From an uncultured Eubacterium sp. (GTDB lineage Bacteria > Bacillota > Clostridia > Lachnospirales > Lachnospiraceae), in the NCBI GenBank assembly GCA_910584645.1, contig CAJUAU010000008.1, positions 63,052 to 127,051 of the forward strand: a DNA stretch of 64,000 nt. The letters run 5' to 3'. Below, in pieces: positions 17,459 through 26,584 of this stretch; within the stretch, counting starts at the first letter, position 1, and each line of letters opens with the position of its first letter. A program made the translations under genes and the position numbers. The notes below the pieces were generated by a model. The model ran no database searches and was not told where the DNA came from. It saw only the letters and a list, made by a program, of their open reading frames with translations.

Positions 17459-19387
17459 TTATATATCAACATTCGCATACCGCGCTTCTTCCATAATAAA
17501 CTGCCGCCGGGGCGGGACATTACTTCCCATAAGCACATCCGTCACTTCATCTGCCTCCACGGTATCACTGATGGAAACCTGGGCAAGAACCCGGCTGTCG
17601 GGATCCAGTGTCGTCTCCCAGAGCTGTACATCATCCATCTCTCCCAGACCTTTATACCGCTGCAGCCCCTGGATCTTCTTCCCAGTCTTCCGGAACTTGT
17701 CCAGCTCAAAATCATTAAAAAGGTACTCGCTCTTTTTTACCTTTTTCTTCTTTTCCACATCCTCATAATCTACCTTATAAAGGGGAGGCAGCCCCCGGTA
17801 GACCTTGCCCTGATAGATCAGCTCCGGCATAAACCGGTAAAAGAAGGTTAGGAGCAGTGTGCTGATATGGGCTCCGTCCACATCGGCATCTGTCAGGATG
17901 ATGATTTTGTCATACCGGAGTTTATTTATATCAAAATCATCCCCGATGCCGCAGCCAAAGGAAGCAATCATCGACTTGATCTCGTTGTTCAGTAATATCT
18001 TTTCCAGCGGTGCCTTTTCTACGTTCAGGATCTTTCCCCGCAGCGGCAGCACCGCCTGGGTCCTGCGGTTTCTCGCCGTCTTGACAGTGCCGCCGGCAGA
18101 ATCTCCCTCCACGATATAGATCTCGCACTCCTCCGGCTTTTTGGATGAACAGGCAGCCAGCTTGCTCTTCGTGTCTACATTCATCAGTTCCTTTAATACA
18201 GAGCGTCTCGCCTTATCACTGGCAGTCCTGGCTTTAAAAGATTTGCGGACATTTTCCAGGATGGTTTTCAGCACCTCTACATTTTTATCAAAATACCGCT
18301 GTATCTCCTGGCTGAACACGTCGTCAACTGCCGTCTTGGCATCCGTATTTCCCAGCTTATTCTTCGTCTGGCTCTCAAACTGGGGATCCGGATGCTTGAT
18401 GGATACGATCGCCACCAGGCCATTGCGGATATCCTTTCCATCGTAATTTTCTTCGTTGTTTTTCAAAAACCCAAGTTCCCTGGCATACTGATTCATCACG
18501 CGGGTCAGCGCCATTTTAAATCCAGTCACCAGCGTTCCCCCGTCTGTCACATTGATGCGGTTACAATAGGAATTGATCTGCTCCGTAAAGGTATTTACAT
18601 ACTGAAGCGCCACTTCTACCTCGATCTCACCGCTGGTTCCCTCAATATAAATAACGTCCTTATGCAGGGGCGTCACATCGCGGTTAATATAACTGACATA
18701 GCTCTGGATCCCAAACTCTTCCTGGAACACCGCACTTTCACCGGTGTGTTCATCTGTAAAAATTATCTTCAGATTTTTATTCAGGTAGGCGATCTCCTTC
18801 AGCTTCTTTTTGATGGTCTCCGGCTTAAATTCCACGGTTTCAAATATGGTTTCATCCGGATAAAAGGTCACTTTCGTCCCCGTATCACTTTTTAAACATT
18901 TTCCCGCCACCGGAAGCAGTCCCTTTTCTAATTTGACAATTGGCTTTCCTCCGTCCCGGTACTCATCCCGGTACACCTGTCCGTCCTTCCTGACTTCCAC
19001 TGTCATGCTCTTAGACAGCGCGTTGACCACCGATGCCCCTACACCGTGAAGTCCTCCGGACACTTTATATACACTATTGTTAAATTTACCGCCGGCGTGG
19101 AGGATCGTGTACACCACCCGGACCGTCGGAATTTTCTTTGTGGGATGGATGTCTACCGGCACCCCCCTGCCGTTATCCTCTACGGACACACCACCATCCT
19201 TCGTCAGAGTAATATGTATCTCCGAGCAGAATCCGGCAAGATGTTCATCGATACCGTTATCAAGAATCTCCCAGATCAGGTGATGAAGTCCCCTTGTCCC
19301 AGTACTCCCGATATACATTCCGGGGCGCTTTCTCACCGCTTCCAGTCCCTCTAATATTACAATCTGGCTTCCATCATATTTATCCAT
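17459..19387 (-). CDS. parE: type II DNA topoisomerase subunit B (ParE-type)
   Basis: 642-residue ATPase subunit. The GHKL ATPase shows EILDNGIDEH and DNGRGVPVDIHP; the transducer and TOPRIM parts show VEGDSAGGTVK, LRGKILNVEKA and the acidic TDADVDGAH, ending with the LQRYKGLGEMD motif. The ATG at 19387 with AAAGGATG upstream gives the standard opening MDKYDGSQIVILEGLEAVR; a longer frame to 19516 is not supported. It is 18 bases upstream of parC, so the two are co-transcribed. Confidence 0.92.
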   Translation of the reverse strand: MDKYDGSQIVILEGLEAVRKRPGMYIGSTGTRGLHHLIWEILDNGIDEHLAGFCSEIHITLTKDGGVSVEDNGRGVPVDIHPTKKIPTVRVVYTILHAGGKFNNSVYKVSGGLHGVGASVVNALSKSMTVEVRKDGQVYRDEYRDGGKPIVKLEKGLLPVAGKCLKSDTGTKVTFYPDETIFETVEFKPETIKKKLKEIAYLNKNLKIIFTDEHTGESAVFQEEFGIQSYVSYINRDVTPLHKDVIYIEGTSGEIEVEVALQYVNTFTEQINSYCNRINVTDGGTLVTGFKMALTRVMNQYARELGFLKNNEENYDGKDIRNGLVAIVSIKHPDPQFESQTKNKLGNTDAKTAVDDVFSQEIQRYFDKNVEVLKTILENVRKSFKARTASDKARRSVLKELMNVDTKSKLAACSSKKPEECEIYIVEGDSAGGTVKTARNRRTQAVLPLRGKILNVEKAPLEKILLNNEIKSMIASFGCGIGDDFDINKLRYDKIIILTDADVDGAHISTLLLTFFYRFMPELIYQGKVYRGLPPLYKVDYEDVEKKKKVKKSEYLFNDFELDKFRKTGKKIQGLQRYKGLGEMDDVQLWETTLDPDSRVLAQVSISDTVEADEVTDVLMGSNVPPRRQFIMEEARYANVDI

Positions 19388-19447
19388 TGAAAACATCCTT
19401 TCAAAAAACAATGCTCCTTGACCAGCTCCATGGCACAGACCATAAGC

Positions 19448-19485
19448 TGACAAACACCCGCCAGGCAACTGGCGGGTGTCCGTCA
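19448..19485. repeat. strong GC-rich hairpin between DUF4179 gene and parE
   Basis: ACACCCGCCAG (19454-19464), loop GCAA, CTGGCGGGTGT (19469-19479), extended by TGAC/GTCA across a small internal loop. It lies 60-100 bases ahead of parE. On the minus strand only TTTG follows, so it could be a weak terminator of the sigma operon or a leader hairpin of parE. Confidence 0.6.
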
Positions 19486-19562
19486 AGGTTTCCAAATTTA
19501 TATTGTAACGGAACATGCGTTTTTTTTCAAGGAGAACTTTTAACTCGCTGGCCTATTTTCCT

Positions 19563-20765
19563 TTACACCTCGATACGCTGGTCTCCAAACCATATAGCCC
19601 TGACATGGTCCACATCCACCAGGGAAGAAAAATTCAGTCTGTTTTTCCTCGCCCATTGGTTATTCTTCTGTACTCCGGTACTGTAATCTTCCCGGATCTG
19701 ATGTTCCTCATCCTCCTCTGTCTGCCGTCCGATCAGCTTCCCGTCATCCATCTCCACATACACCTGGTTCCATGTAGAGTTTTCAATCTGATCTTCTGAC
19801 AACACCTGTTCAAACTGCAGGGTATATGGCGTAAGAACGATACGTTTCAAGGTTCCCACAGAAAGATAATGTTTCTCAGTGCCGGTCTCCGGCAGCCGGA
19901 TCTTGACATCTGGAGTAATGACTTTTTCCCTGCATTCTCCATAATCCAGAACAAATTCTTCCTGCACCTCTCCTTTCATAACATGTTCATCGTCACTCAT
20001 AAGCCCTTTCAGGAAAAGACGGCATTTTTCCCCTTTACGGTAATAGCGGTCTTTTCCATCCCGTTTTTCATACTCGCAGGTTATGACAATGCTTATCTCA
20101 TCCGTTCCCTGGTTTTCAATCACCATCCCATTATCAATAAGGGCTTCTTCCGAACCTCCCATGCCATCCTCCCAAACACTATAACAGGCAACCGCATTCT
20201 CTGACGCCTCTGATGCCTCTGGCCCCCCTGATCCAGCGCTGAACAATACAGAATCATCCTCTGATCCTGCACTGGTCAAAACAGAATCCTCCGTTTCCCC
20301 AGCGAAAGACACATTTCCAAAATGATATTCTTTATCTTTATCGAATTTTTTTCCATCTGTTCTCTTCAGCCGGAGAATGATATAACTCAGCCTCTCCGTC
20401 CCTGTCACCTGTTCCACTGATACCTTCAGGTTCTTAAAGGTGTTTTTCCCAGCTGTCACCTCAGGCTTTGCCGACGACTCTTTGATCATCTCCGTGTCCC
20501 CTGTAAAAAGCTTCGCCAGCGATTGAAAGCCTCCCCTGCTGGCCGCTGTCGCCGTCATCGCCGCCAGCAGACAGCAAAATACGATCCCTGCTGCTTTTAC
20601 ATACCTGAAATGATACACGCTCCGCCGTCTTCTGATATCACAGATCCTCTCTGTCTTTTCTGTATCTGCCCCGATCTGCCGGTATGCCGCTTTCATTTTC
20701 TCCCGGACCACCTCCGGCAGTTCCACTTCCTGTTCCAATATATTTTTTACATCATTATCTCGCAT
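19563..20765 (-). CDS. DUF4179 membrane protein, probable partner of the sigma factor
   Basis: 400 residues. A cytosolic N-terminal segment (1-52, ILEQEVELPEVVREKMKAAY) is followed by one membrane helix (about 55-75, AAGIVFCCLLAAMTATAA) and a long extracellular part. This layout and the overlap of its ATG with the stop of the sigma gene are typical of DUF4179 anti-sigma-like proteins. It probably binds the sigma factor at the inner face and responds outside the cell (inference; the signal is unknown). Confidence 0.8.
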   Translation of the reverse strand: MRDNDVKNILEQEVELPEVVREKMKAAYRQIGADTEKTERICDIRRRRSVYHFRYVKAAGIVFCCLLAAMTATAASRGGFQSLAKLFTGDTEMIKESSAKPEVTAGKNTFKNLKVSVEQVTGTERLSYIILRLKRTDGKKFDKDKEYHFGNVSFAGETEDSVLTSAGSEDDSVLFSAGSGGPEASEASENAVACYSVWEDGMGGSEEALIDNGMVIENQGTDEISIVITCEYEKRDGKDRYYRKGEKCRLFLKGLMSDDEHVMKGEVQEEFVLDYGECREKVITPDVKIRLPETGTEKHYLSVGTLKRIVLTPYTLQFEQVLSEDQIENSTWNQVYVEMDDGKLIGRQTEEDEEHQIREDYSTGVQKNNQWARKNRLNFSSLVDVDHVRAIWFGDQRIEV

Positions 20766-21336
20766 AATTTTCCCCTGTCCTTTCTGGAAGCATCATCCTT
20801 TTCTCCTGCTTCCAACCCATTTTGCTTTTCCCTTTTCCTGACTGTCTCTCATATGCCCGGCGCAGATCCTCACGCCCCCGGCGCAGCCTTGTCCGTACTG
20901 TGGCGTCTTTCATATCCAGAAGCTCCCCGATCTCCTTCGTGGGGAATCCCTCCACATAATACAGCACCAGAATGTCCCGGTACTGTTCATCCACCGACTG
21001 GATCAGTTCCTCGTACATCATATGTTCCAGCACATGATCGCTCTGCTCCCCTTCCGGGATCTCGCCAAAGGCCACCTCCCAGCTGCGCTTTTCCAGAAAA
21101 TCTTTTGCCTTGTTGATCAGCATCCGGATCAGCCATGTGCGGAAGTATTTGGGCTGTCTCAGATCCCCGATCTTCTCAAATGCGGACAAAATGGTATCCT
21201 GTATGACATCCGCTGCATCTTCTGGATTTTTTACATAGCAGACCGCCACTTTATACAGGCTCTGCCGGTTCTCTTCAATCAGCTGTACAAAAGCATCGGC
21301 GTCTCCGCCCTGGGCCCGTTTTACAAGTTTTTTCAA
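20755..21336 (-). CDS. ECF-type RNA polymerase sigma factor
   Basis: About 193 residues with region 2 (YKVAVCYVKNPEDAADVIQD, then TILSAFEKI) and region 4 (YRDILVLYYVEGFPTKEIGE, then LLDMKDATVRTRLRRGRE, a helix-turn-helix), without regions 1 and 3. The start used is TTG at 21336 with AGGAGG eight bases upstream; a GTG at 21345 abuts the ribosome site and is less likely. The adjacent DUF4179 gene is the probable anti-sigma partner. Target promoters cannot be read from this window. Confidence 0.9.
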   Translation of the reverse strand: MKKLVKRAQGGDADAFVQLIEENRQSLYKVAVCYVKNPEDAADVIQDTILSAFEKIGDLRQPKYFRTWLIRMLINKAKDFLEKRSWEVAFGEIPEGEQSDHVLEHMMYEELIQSVDEQYRDILVLYYVEGFPTKEIGELLDMKDATVRTRLRRGREDLRRAYERQSGKGKSKMGWKQEKRMMLPERTGENYAR

Positions 21337-21351
21337 ATCTTTCACCTCCTC

Positions 21352-22398
21352 TCACCTCTTTGCTTCTTTATATCTGGAACTTGCGAAATAACAAAAATAT
21401 AGTATGATCGTGCCCAGTCCTAATGTCATCCCAAAGGCCCTGCAGACATCCATAAATATCATGTCAACATCCGGCACAATTTTTAAAATCATGCACATCA
21501 GGATAAGCCCTGTCACAAAACCTGCTCCGGCAGCCCCATAAAATCTCTTTGATACCTCAAGACACACCAGAGGCCTCCCATATCCAAAAAGACTCCATGC
21601 ATAAAATAACTGTCTCCGGAACCGGAACCATATAAATGTGATCAGGATGGTACTCAGTGAAAAGCTGATGAGGATCATGATGTACATCGTATCCATGATC
21701 ACGTCACTGGATAGATATGAAACAACAGCGGAGGGATCATCCTGTTCTTCCAGTCCGATGTGCACATTGGCAGGAAACTCAAAAAGGTCATAAATTTTCT
21801 GCCCGATCTCCAGTATACTGGATTTCTTTTTTGTATCCAGGACATATTGGGTATTGATCCCAGAGATCTTCACTGCCGATTTAAAATCCAGCAGGATCAT
21901 CTGATTGATACGGCTGTCTTCTTCTGTTCCCATGATTCCGATCACTTCATATTCTATATCATTAAACCAGAAATAGTTCTTGCCATCACGGGCAGACACA
22001 TCCTTCCCGTGGTCTTTTCCGAGCACCACCATCCCCTGATCCGTCCACGAGGCAGAGTGGTCAAAATACTTCCCGGAAAGCATCGGCGGTTCTGCCATAT
22101 CCCCTTTTACATATATCCCCCGCATTACTACATTCTGGTCGCGCACCGGTACATAGAGGGCAAAATCGTCATATTCTGATTCCATTTCAGGAAGTACTTC
22201 TTCCCATTGATCCTCCTCTTCCGACTCTATTATGGTGAATCCTTTATGATGCCCCGAATAAAGAGATTTTCCAAGGAGCTCTGCGACACGTTCCGCACGG
22301 GCTGCAGATACGATCAGTAAAATACATAAGGAAATGACTGTAAAACTGAAAAACAGAAGTAAATTTCCCTTTGGAACCTTTTTTCCAAATAATTTCAT
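21352..22398 (-). CDS. ABC transporter permease-like protein, MacB/FtsX type
   Basis: 348 residues: an N-terminal membrane helix (about 14-31), an extracellular MacB-like domain with GKYFDHSASWTDQGMVVLGK and EVIGIMGTEEDSR, and three C-terminal helices. That is the half-size FtsX layout. It overlaps the ATPase gene by four bases. Cargo unknown; exporters of this type handle peptides, antibiotics or lipoproteins. Confidence 0.75.
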   Translation of the reverse strand: MKLFGKKVPKGNLLLFFSFTVISLCILLIVSAARAERVAELLGKSLYSGHHKGFTIIESEEEDQWEEVLPEMESEYDDFALYVPVRDQNVVMRGIYVKGDMAEPPMLSGKYFDHSASWTDQGMVVLGKDHGKDVSARDGKNYFWFNDIEYEVIGIMGTEEDSRINQMILLDFKSAVKISGINTQYVLDTKKKSSILEIGQKIYDLFEFPANVHIGLEEQDDPSAVVSYLSSDVIMDTMYIMILISFSLSTILITFIWFRFRRQLFYAWSLFGYGRPLVCLEVSKRFYGAAGAGFVTGLILMCMILKIVPDVDMIFMDVCRAFGMTLGLGTIILYFCYFASSRYKEAKR

Positions 22399-23108
22399 AC
22401 ACAGCCTCCTTTATCCCAGTCACTCTGTCCGGTCCCGCCGCCACTTTCCACCATACCGTCCTTCACATGAATGATCCTATCGCACTTTTGTGCCACTTTT
22501 GCATCATGGGTGACAATAATAACCGTTTTCCCCTTCTCATTCAGCCTCCTGAAGATTTTCTGTACCTCTTCACCTGTCGCTTCATCCAGTGCCCCGGTGG
22601 GCTCATCCGCCAAAATCACCCTGGGACTTTTTACCACAGCCCTTGCGATCGCCACTCTCTGCTGCTGACCGCCTGACAATTCAGCAGGATATGCCTTCGC
22701 CTTATCCTCTATACCAAGATCCGTAAGCGCCTCCATTACCATTTTTTTGACCTTTTTCCGGGAATATCCCTGATATTTTAGGGGAAGTGCCACATTTCGG
22801 AAAACATTCAGGTCATCCACCAGGGCAAAATACTGCAGGATAAAACCAATCTCGTTTCTGCGGAACCTGACCAGTTCCTTCTGGCTTTTAAAATTAACTT
22901 CTTTTCCATCATATAAATATGTACCGCTGTCAGCTGACATCATTCCTCCCAGTATGTTAAGAAGCGTGGATTTCCCCGAACCACTTTTCCCCATGACCGC
23001 TGCCATTTCGCCCTCCTGTATAGAAAGGCTTATCCCCCGGAGCGCCTCCACAACAGCTTCTTTTTTGCCTTTACCAAATGTCTTCACTACATTTTCTATT
23101 CGGATCAT
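22395..23108 (-). CDS. ABC transporter ATP-binding protein (LolD/MacB type)
   Basis: 237 residues with Walker A GKSGSGKST, Q-loop FILQYFALV, signature LSGGQQQR, Walker B VILADEPTGALDEATG and the switch histidine in VIIVTHD. The sequence class is that of the MacB/LolD/FtsE group. It lies between two FtsX-type permease genes and should energise them. Confidence 0.95.
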   Translation of the reverse strand: MIRIENVVKTFGKGKKEAVVEALRGISLSIQEGEMAAVMGKSGSGKSTLLNILGGMMSADSGTYLYDGKEVNFKSQKELVRFRRNEIGFILQYFALVDDLNVFRNVALPLKYQGYSRKKVKKMVMEALTDLGIEDKAKAYPAELSGGQQQRVAIARAVVKSPRVILADEPTGALDEATGEEVQKIFRRLNEKGKTVIIVTHDAKVAQKCDRIIHVKDGMVESGGGTGQSDWDKGGCV

Positions 23109-23139
23109 ACTCTTCTCCTCCTGTTCCTAATCCCTGTTA

Positions 23140-24501
23140 CTAATCCTTCTGCCGCAGCAATTGTTCTGTATCCACACCTTTCAAAAGACAGGTGACAAAC
23201 ACGGCGGCGATCAGAAATGCCAGTCCGATAAAACACCCGGTCACTCTGAATATCATATCCCCACTGGCGTATTCAATATTTTCCTCCGAAAATATATACC
23301 TGCACACGAAAACTGCCGGAGACAGAACTACTGCTATCTCAAACAGATAGGGAAAAAGGATCATCCGCATCGGGCAGCCATTCATCTGGTATATCCCATA
23401 AGTCTTTTTATTGGACTGTATCTTGTCATAAAAAGTTGCAAACAACCCATAAAAGGTAAAGCCGATCAGGGTAACCGTCAGGATGAGCATGATCCGGACC
23501 CGTGCTGCTGATTCTTTATGTAAGAGCCGAAGCCCCATGGAAGCCGCATAAAGCTCCATCGGCGGAAAATCATATTCATTCCCAATATCCCGGAACAGGG
23601 ATACCACATCCCTGAAGTCTTTCTCATCTTCTGCCCAGACCATAGATGTATTGAATTCCAGTGCCTGCAGATCCCGCGCTGCATATTTGGCAATATCCTT
23701 TAGATTATCGGTGTCCTCTGACACCCGTATGGAATACGGAAAAATAATGTGGTAATCCAATATCACCATGTCCTCCGAGCCGACACCCTGCCAGGGGATC
23801 ATGGAGTTCTTTTCCAATATGCCGGCGACCCTGCAGGAATAAGCATAGCCCGGAAAACCGATCTCGATCCTGTCACCGACAGAAAGGATTCCTTTATACT
23901 CATGTCCAAGCAGCACTGGTACAGGGTCAGAAGCATTCTGCAGCGTCAGATTATTTTTGGAAAATCCTTCTCCTTCCTCTGTCTGGAGTCCAAAGATTTC
24001 AAACGCCGTATCATCAAGCATGGCACATTTCAAAGCTAAGATGCTGCACATACTTCCCTCATCCTCTGCCCCAAAACAAGCCGTCATGGCTCCTGGATTA
24101 TTTTCGCTGACAAAGCTGTCACAGCCCGCCTTTCCAAACAGATCCCTCAGATCATCTTCCTTTACATAACAGTCATTTACTGTGTCCACTGAAAAAATCG
24201 GATGTTCCTCCGAATCATGCAGCCGCTCATAATATTGCATGATTTTTTGGCAGCCTTGTACCGTATCTATACTGCCCTCCATTTCCATGGTGTCTTCCAA
24301 CAAGCCGATGCGATACCATGTGCCATTTTCTTTATAGCTAGGCATCTCTGGATGTTGTTCCTCCAGATCCAGATAGTATGACCCCATTAGTACAGTCATG
24401 ACCATACTGGTGGAAAACATTGCCATCAAAAGCACATTTTTGAATAGATTTTTTCTAAAACTACGAAAAAACTCTTCCGCCATAAACTTTATTTTTCCCA
24501 T
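23140..24501 (-). CDS. FtsX-type ABC transporter permease
   Basis: 453 residues with an N-terminal helix (about 21-42), a large extracytoplasmic region of about 270 residues, then three C-terminal helices: VRIMLILTVTLIGFTFYGLF, MRMILFPYLFEIAVVLSPAV and CFIGLAFLIAAVFVTCLL. DKIQSNKKTYGIYQMNGCP, between the first two, is the usual FtsX cytosolic loop. With the ATPase and the second permease it forms a three-gene export unit just upstream of the sigma factor genes. Confidence 0.8.
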   Translation of the reverse strand: MGKIKFMAEEFFRSFRKNLFKNVLLMAMFSTSMVMTVLMGSYYLDLEEQHPEMPSYKENGTWYRIGLLEDTMEMEGSIDTVQGCQKIMQYYERLHDSEEHPIFSVDTVNDCYVKEDDLRDLFGKAGCDSFVSENNPGAMTACFGAEDEGSMCSILALKCAMLDDTAFEIFGLQTEEGEGFSKNNLTLQNASDPVPVLLGHEYKGILSVGDRIEIGFPGYAYSCRVAGILEKNSMIPWQGVGSEDMVILDYHIIFPYSIRVSEDTDNLKDIAKYAARDLQALEFNTSMVWAEDEKDFRDVVSLFRDIGNEYDFPPMELYAASMGLRLLHKESAARVRIMLILTVTLIGFTFYGLFATFYDKIQSNKKTYGIYQMNGCPMRMILFPYLFEIAVVLSPAVFVCRYIFSEENIEYASGDMIFRVTGCFIGLAFLIAAVFVTCLLKGVDTEQLLRQKD

Positions 24502-24638
24502 GAGCCTCTCCTGTTCTGATCATAATGAATCCCCGGATTTAACATGTATCATTTTCTCATTCATACATTAGACGGAAAAAACAGGAGAAATGTTTCAAAA
24601 AAATAAATATTTTTCAACGATTGGAATACTGGGGCAGA

Positions 24639-25970
24639 CTACAGATAATGATACACCTTTTTCTTCCGGATGAAGAATTGGAGCGTCACCCCCAGCGCCA
24701 GCAGCTCCGCCACGAGGACCGCCAGCCAGATCCCATTGAGCCCCAAAAGCATCGGCAGGACCAGCACTGCTGCCATCTGGAACACCAGTGTCCTCAGGAA
24801 AGAAATGACCGCCGAAACCAGCCCGTTGTTCAGCGCCGTAAAGAAGGCAGAACCGTATATATTGAAGCCGCTCACCAGAAATGCCAGGGCATACAGCCGG
24901 AGACCGTGACTGGTCATTGCTAACAGTTCTGTGTCATAACCGACAAAAAACTGCGCCAGCGGACCAGAGAGCACAAATGCCAGGAGCATAAGCAGCACCC
25001 CCCAGCCTGCGATGAGCCTCATACTTTTCTGGAACAGGTTTTTCAGCTCATTATGGTTCCGGGCGCCAAAATGGTATCCCACGATGGGGGCGCTGCCGAT
25101 GGAATATCCAATAAAGGTCGCCAGGAAAATAAAGTTGACATACATGATCACACCATATGCTGCCACGCCGTCCTCTCCAGCCAGCTTTATCAGCTGCACA
25201 TTATAGAGCATATTCACAAGAGACATAGAAAGATTTGTCATCAGCTCAGAGGAACCGTTGGTGCAGGCCTTTAACAGGATCTTCCCTTTTACCCTTGTCT
25301 TTGTCAGCTGGAGAAGGCTTGTATTTTTCCTGGAAAAATAGATCAGAGGCACGATACCTCCCACGGTCTCCCCGGCTGCTGTCGCCGCTGCCGCGCCTGC
25401 GATGCCCCAGCCAAGTACCACGATAAAAAGATAATCCAGTACCATATTGGCCACTCCCGCCGCCACCATAACCCCAAGTCCCATATGGGGTTTTTCCGCC
25501 GCTACAAAAAAACTCTGAAACACATTCTGAACCATAAAAAAGGTCAGGGAAGCCAGGCTGATCCTTCCATAGATCAGGCACTGACCGATCATCTCTCCCT
25601 CTGCTCCCAGAGCGGTCACAATGGGACGCAGGAAAACCAGTCCCAGCACAGTTAAGGCCACACCCCCCGCCAGGGTCACATACACCATCATGGAAAAATA
25701 CCGGTCTGCCCGTTCTTTATCTCCTTCTCCCAGCGTTTTTGCCACGATGGCACTTCCCCCGGTCCCCATCATAAACCCCAGGGCACTGAGCATCATCAGC
25801 AGGGGCATGACCAGGTTCACCGCCGCAAAAGCGGTCTTTCCCACATAGTTTGACACAAAAAGGCCGTCCACCACTCCATAGATCGACGTAAATATCATCA
25901 TTACGATAGACGGCAGCACAAAGCGCAGTAATTTTTTGTAAGTAAAATGTTCCGATAACTGGATCTTCAT
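24639..25970 (-). CDS. MATE family efflux transporter
   Basis: 443 residues, about 12 membrane segments in two six-helix bundles. The start YKKLLRFVLPSIVMMIFTSI and the MMGTGGSAIVAKTLGEGDKE loop after helix 2 are typical of MATE exporters, which expel cationic drugs in exchange for Na+ or H+. The gene follows the MarR gene by 14 bases, so both are probably transcribed from the palindromic promoter at 26459-26513 and induced by a MarR ligand (inference). Confidence 0.93.
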   Translation of the reverse strand: MKIQLSEHFTYKKLLRFVLPSIVMMIFTSIYGVVDGLFVSNYVGKTAFAAVNLVMPLLMMLSALGFMMGTGGSAIVAKTLGEGDKERADRYFSMMVYVTLAGGVALTVLGLVFLRPIVTALGAEGEMIGQCLIYGRISLASLTFFMVQNVFQSFFVAAEKPHMGLGVMVAAGVANMVLDYLFIVVLGWGIAGAAAATAAGETVGGIVPLIYFSRKNTSLLQLTKTRVKGKILLKACTNGSSELMTNLSMSLVNMLYNVQLIKLAGEDGVAAYGVIMYVNFIFLATFIGYSIGSAPIVGYHFGARNHNELKNLFQKSMRLIAGWGVLLMLLAFVLSGPLAQFFVGYDTELLAMTSHGLRLYALAFLVSGFNIYGSAFFTALNNGLVSAVISFLRTLVFQMAAVLVLPMLLGLNGIWLAVLVAELLALGVTLQFFIRKKKVYHYL

Positions 25971-25984
25971 ATTATATTCCCTCC

Positions 25985-26440
25985 CTATGCATGATCCGCG
26001 GTCAGTTTTTTTATTTTGATGCGGTAGTTGTCTACATACTCTTTTGTCAGCCGGATCAGTTCCTGTCTCTCTTCTGGGGACATCTCCTTCCAGACGCTGT
26101 TTTCAACCTCCACCAGGGGCTCCACCTTTTGTTTCACAAAATCTTTTCCCTCTTCTGTCAGGTAAATATGCATCTCCCGCCCTTTTCCCCGCTTCATCTG
26201 GAGCAGGCCCTCTTTTACCAGTTTCTGTATCGCTGAATTAATGGTCTGCTTCCGTCCAAATGACAACGCACAAATATCTCTCTGCAGACAGCCGTCCCCA
26301 AGGCAATACACCGAATACAAAATATCAAAAGCACTGTCGGACAGGCCGATATGCAGGGCAGTCTCATGCCACAGATCATCAAATTCCTTATAAATTTTGT
26401 TAAACTCTTTCAATTCATCACATACTCTGTCTTCCATCAC
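25985..26440 (-). CDS. MarR family transcriptional regulator
   Basis: 151 residues; winged helix with RDICALSFGRKQTINSAIQK as recognition region and QMKRGKGREMHIYLTEEGKD as wing, flanked by dimerisation helices. GGAGGAGATTGTG precedes the ATG. The upstream inverted repeat around its own -10 suggests that it represses itself and the MATE gene behind it. Confidence 0.92.
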   Translation of the reverse strand: MMEDRVCDELKEFNKIYKEFDDLWHETALHIGLSDSAFDILYSVYCLGDGCLQRDICALSFGRKQTINSAIQKLVKEGLLQMKRGKGREMHIYLTEEGKDFVKQKVEPLVEVENSVWKEMSPEERQELIRLTKEYVDNYRIKIKKLTADHA

Positions 26441-26458
26441 AATCTCCTCCCATATTTA

Positions 26459-26513
26459 TTAAGTACGAAATCGGACTCTTTTTTATTATAGTCCGATTTC
26501 GTACTTAAGTCAA
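26459..26513 (-). promoter_or_regulatory. promoter with 19-bp palindromic operator for the MarR-MATE operon
   Basis: Minus strand: -35 TTGACT (26508-26513), 17-nt spacer, -10 TATAAT (26485-26490). Perfect 19-bp arms TTAAGTACGAAATCGGACT (26459-26477) and its complement (26490-26508) flank a 12-nt AT centre that contains the -10. Binding at either arm would cover the spacer or the start site. Operator assignment to MarR is inferred from position. Confidence 0.8.
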
Positions 26514-26548
26514 GACTTCCTTTCTGTTGAAATTCCTATCCTATGTGA

Positions 26549-26577
26549 TTGACAGAACGAAAAATTGTGGCTATACT
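26549..26577 (+). promoter_or_regulatory. sigma-A promoter of lysA
   Basis: TTGACA (26549-26554), 17-nt spacer, TATACT (26572-26577). The expected start is near 26584, which is exactly where the structured leader begins. Confidence 0.75.
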
Positions 26578-26584
26578 ATGAAAG

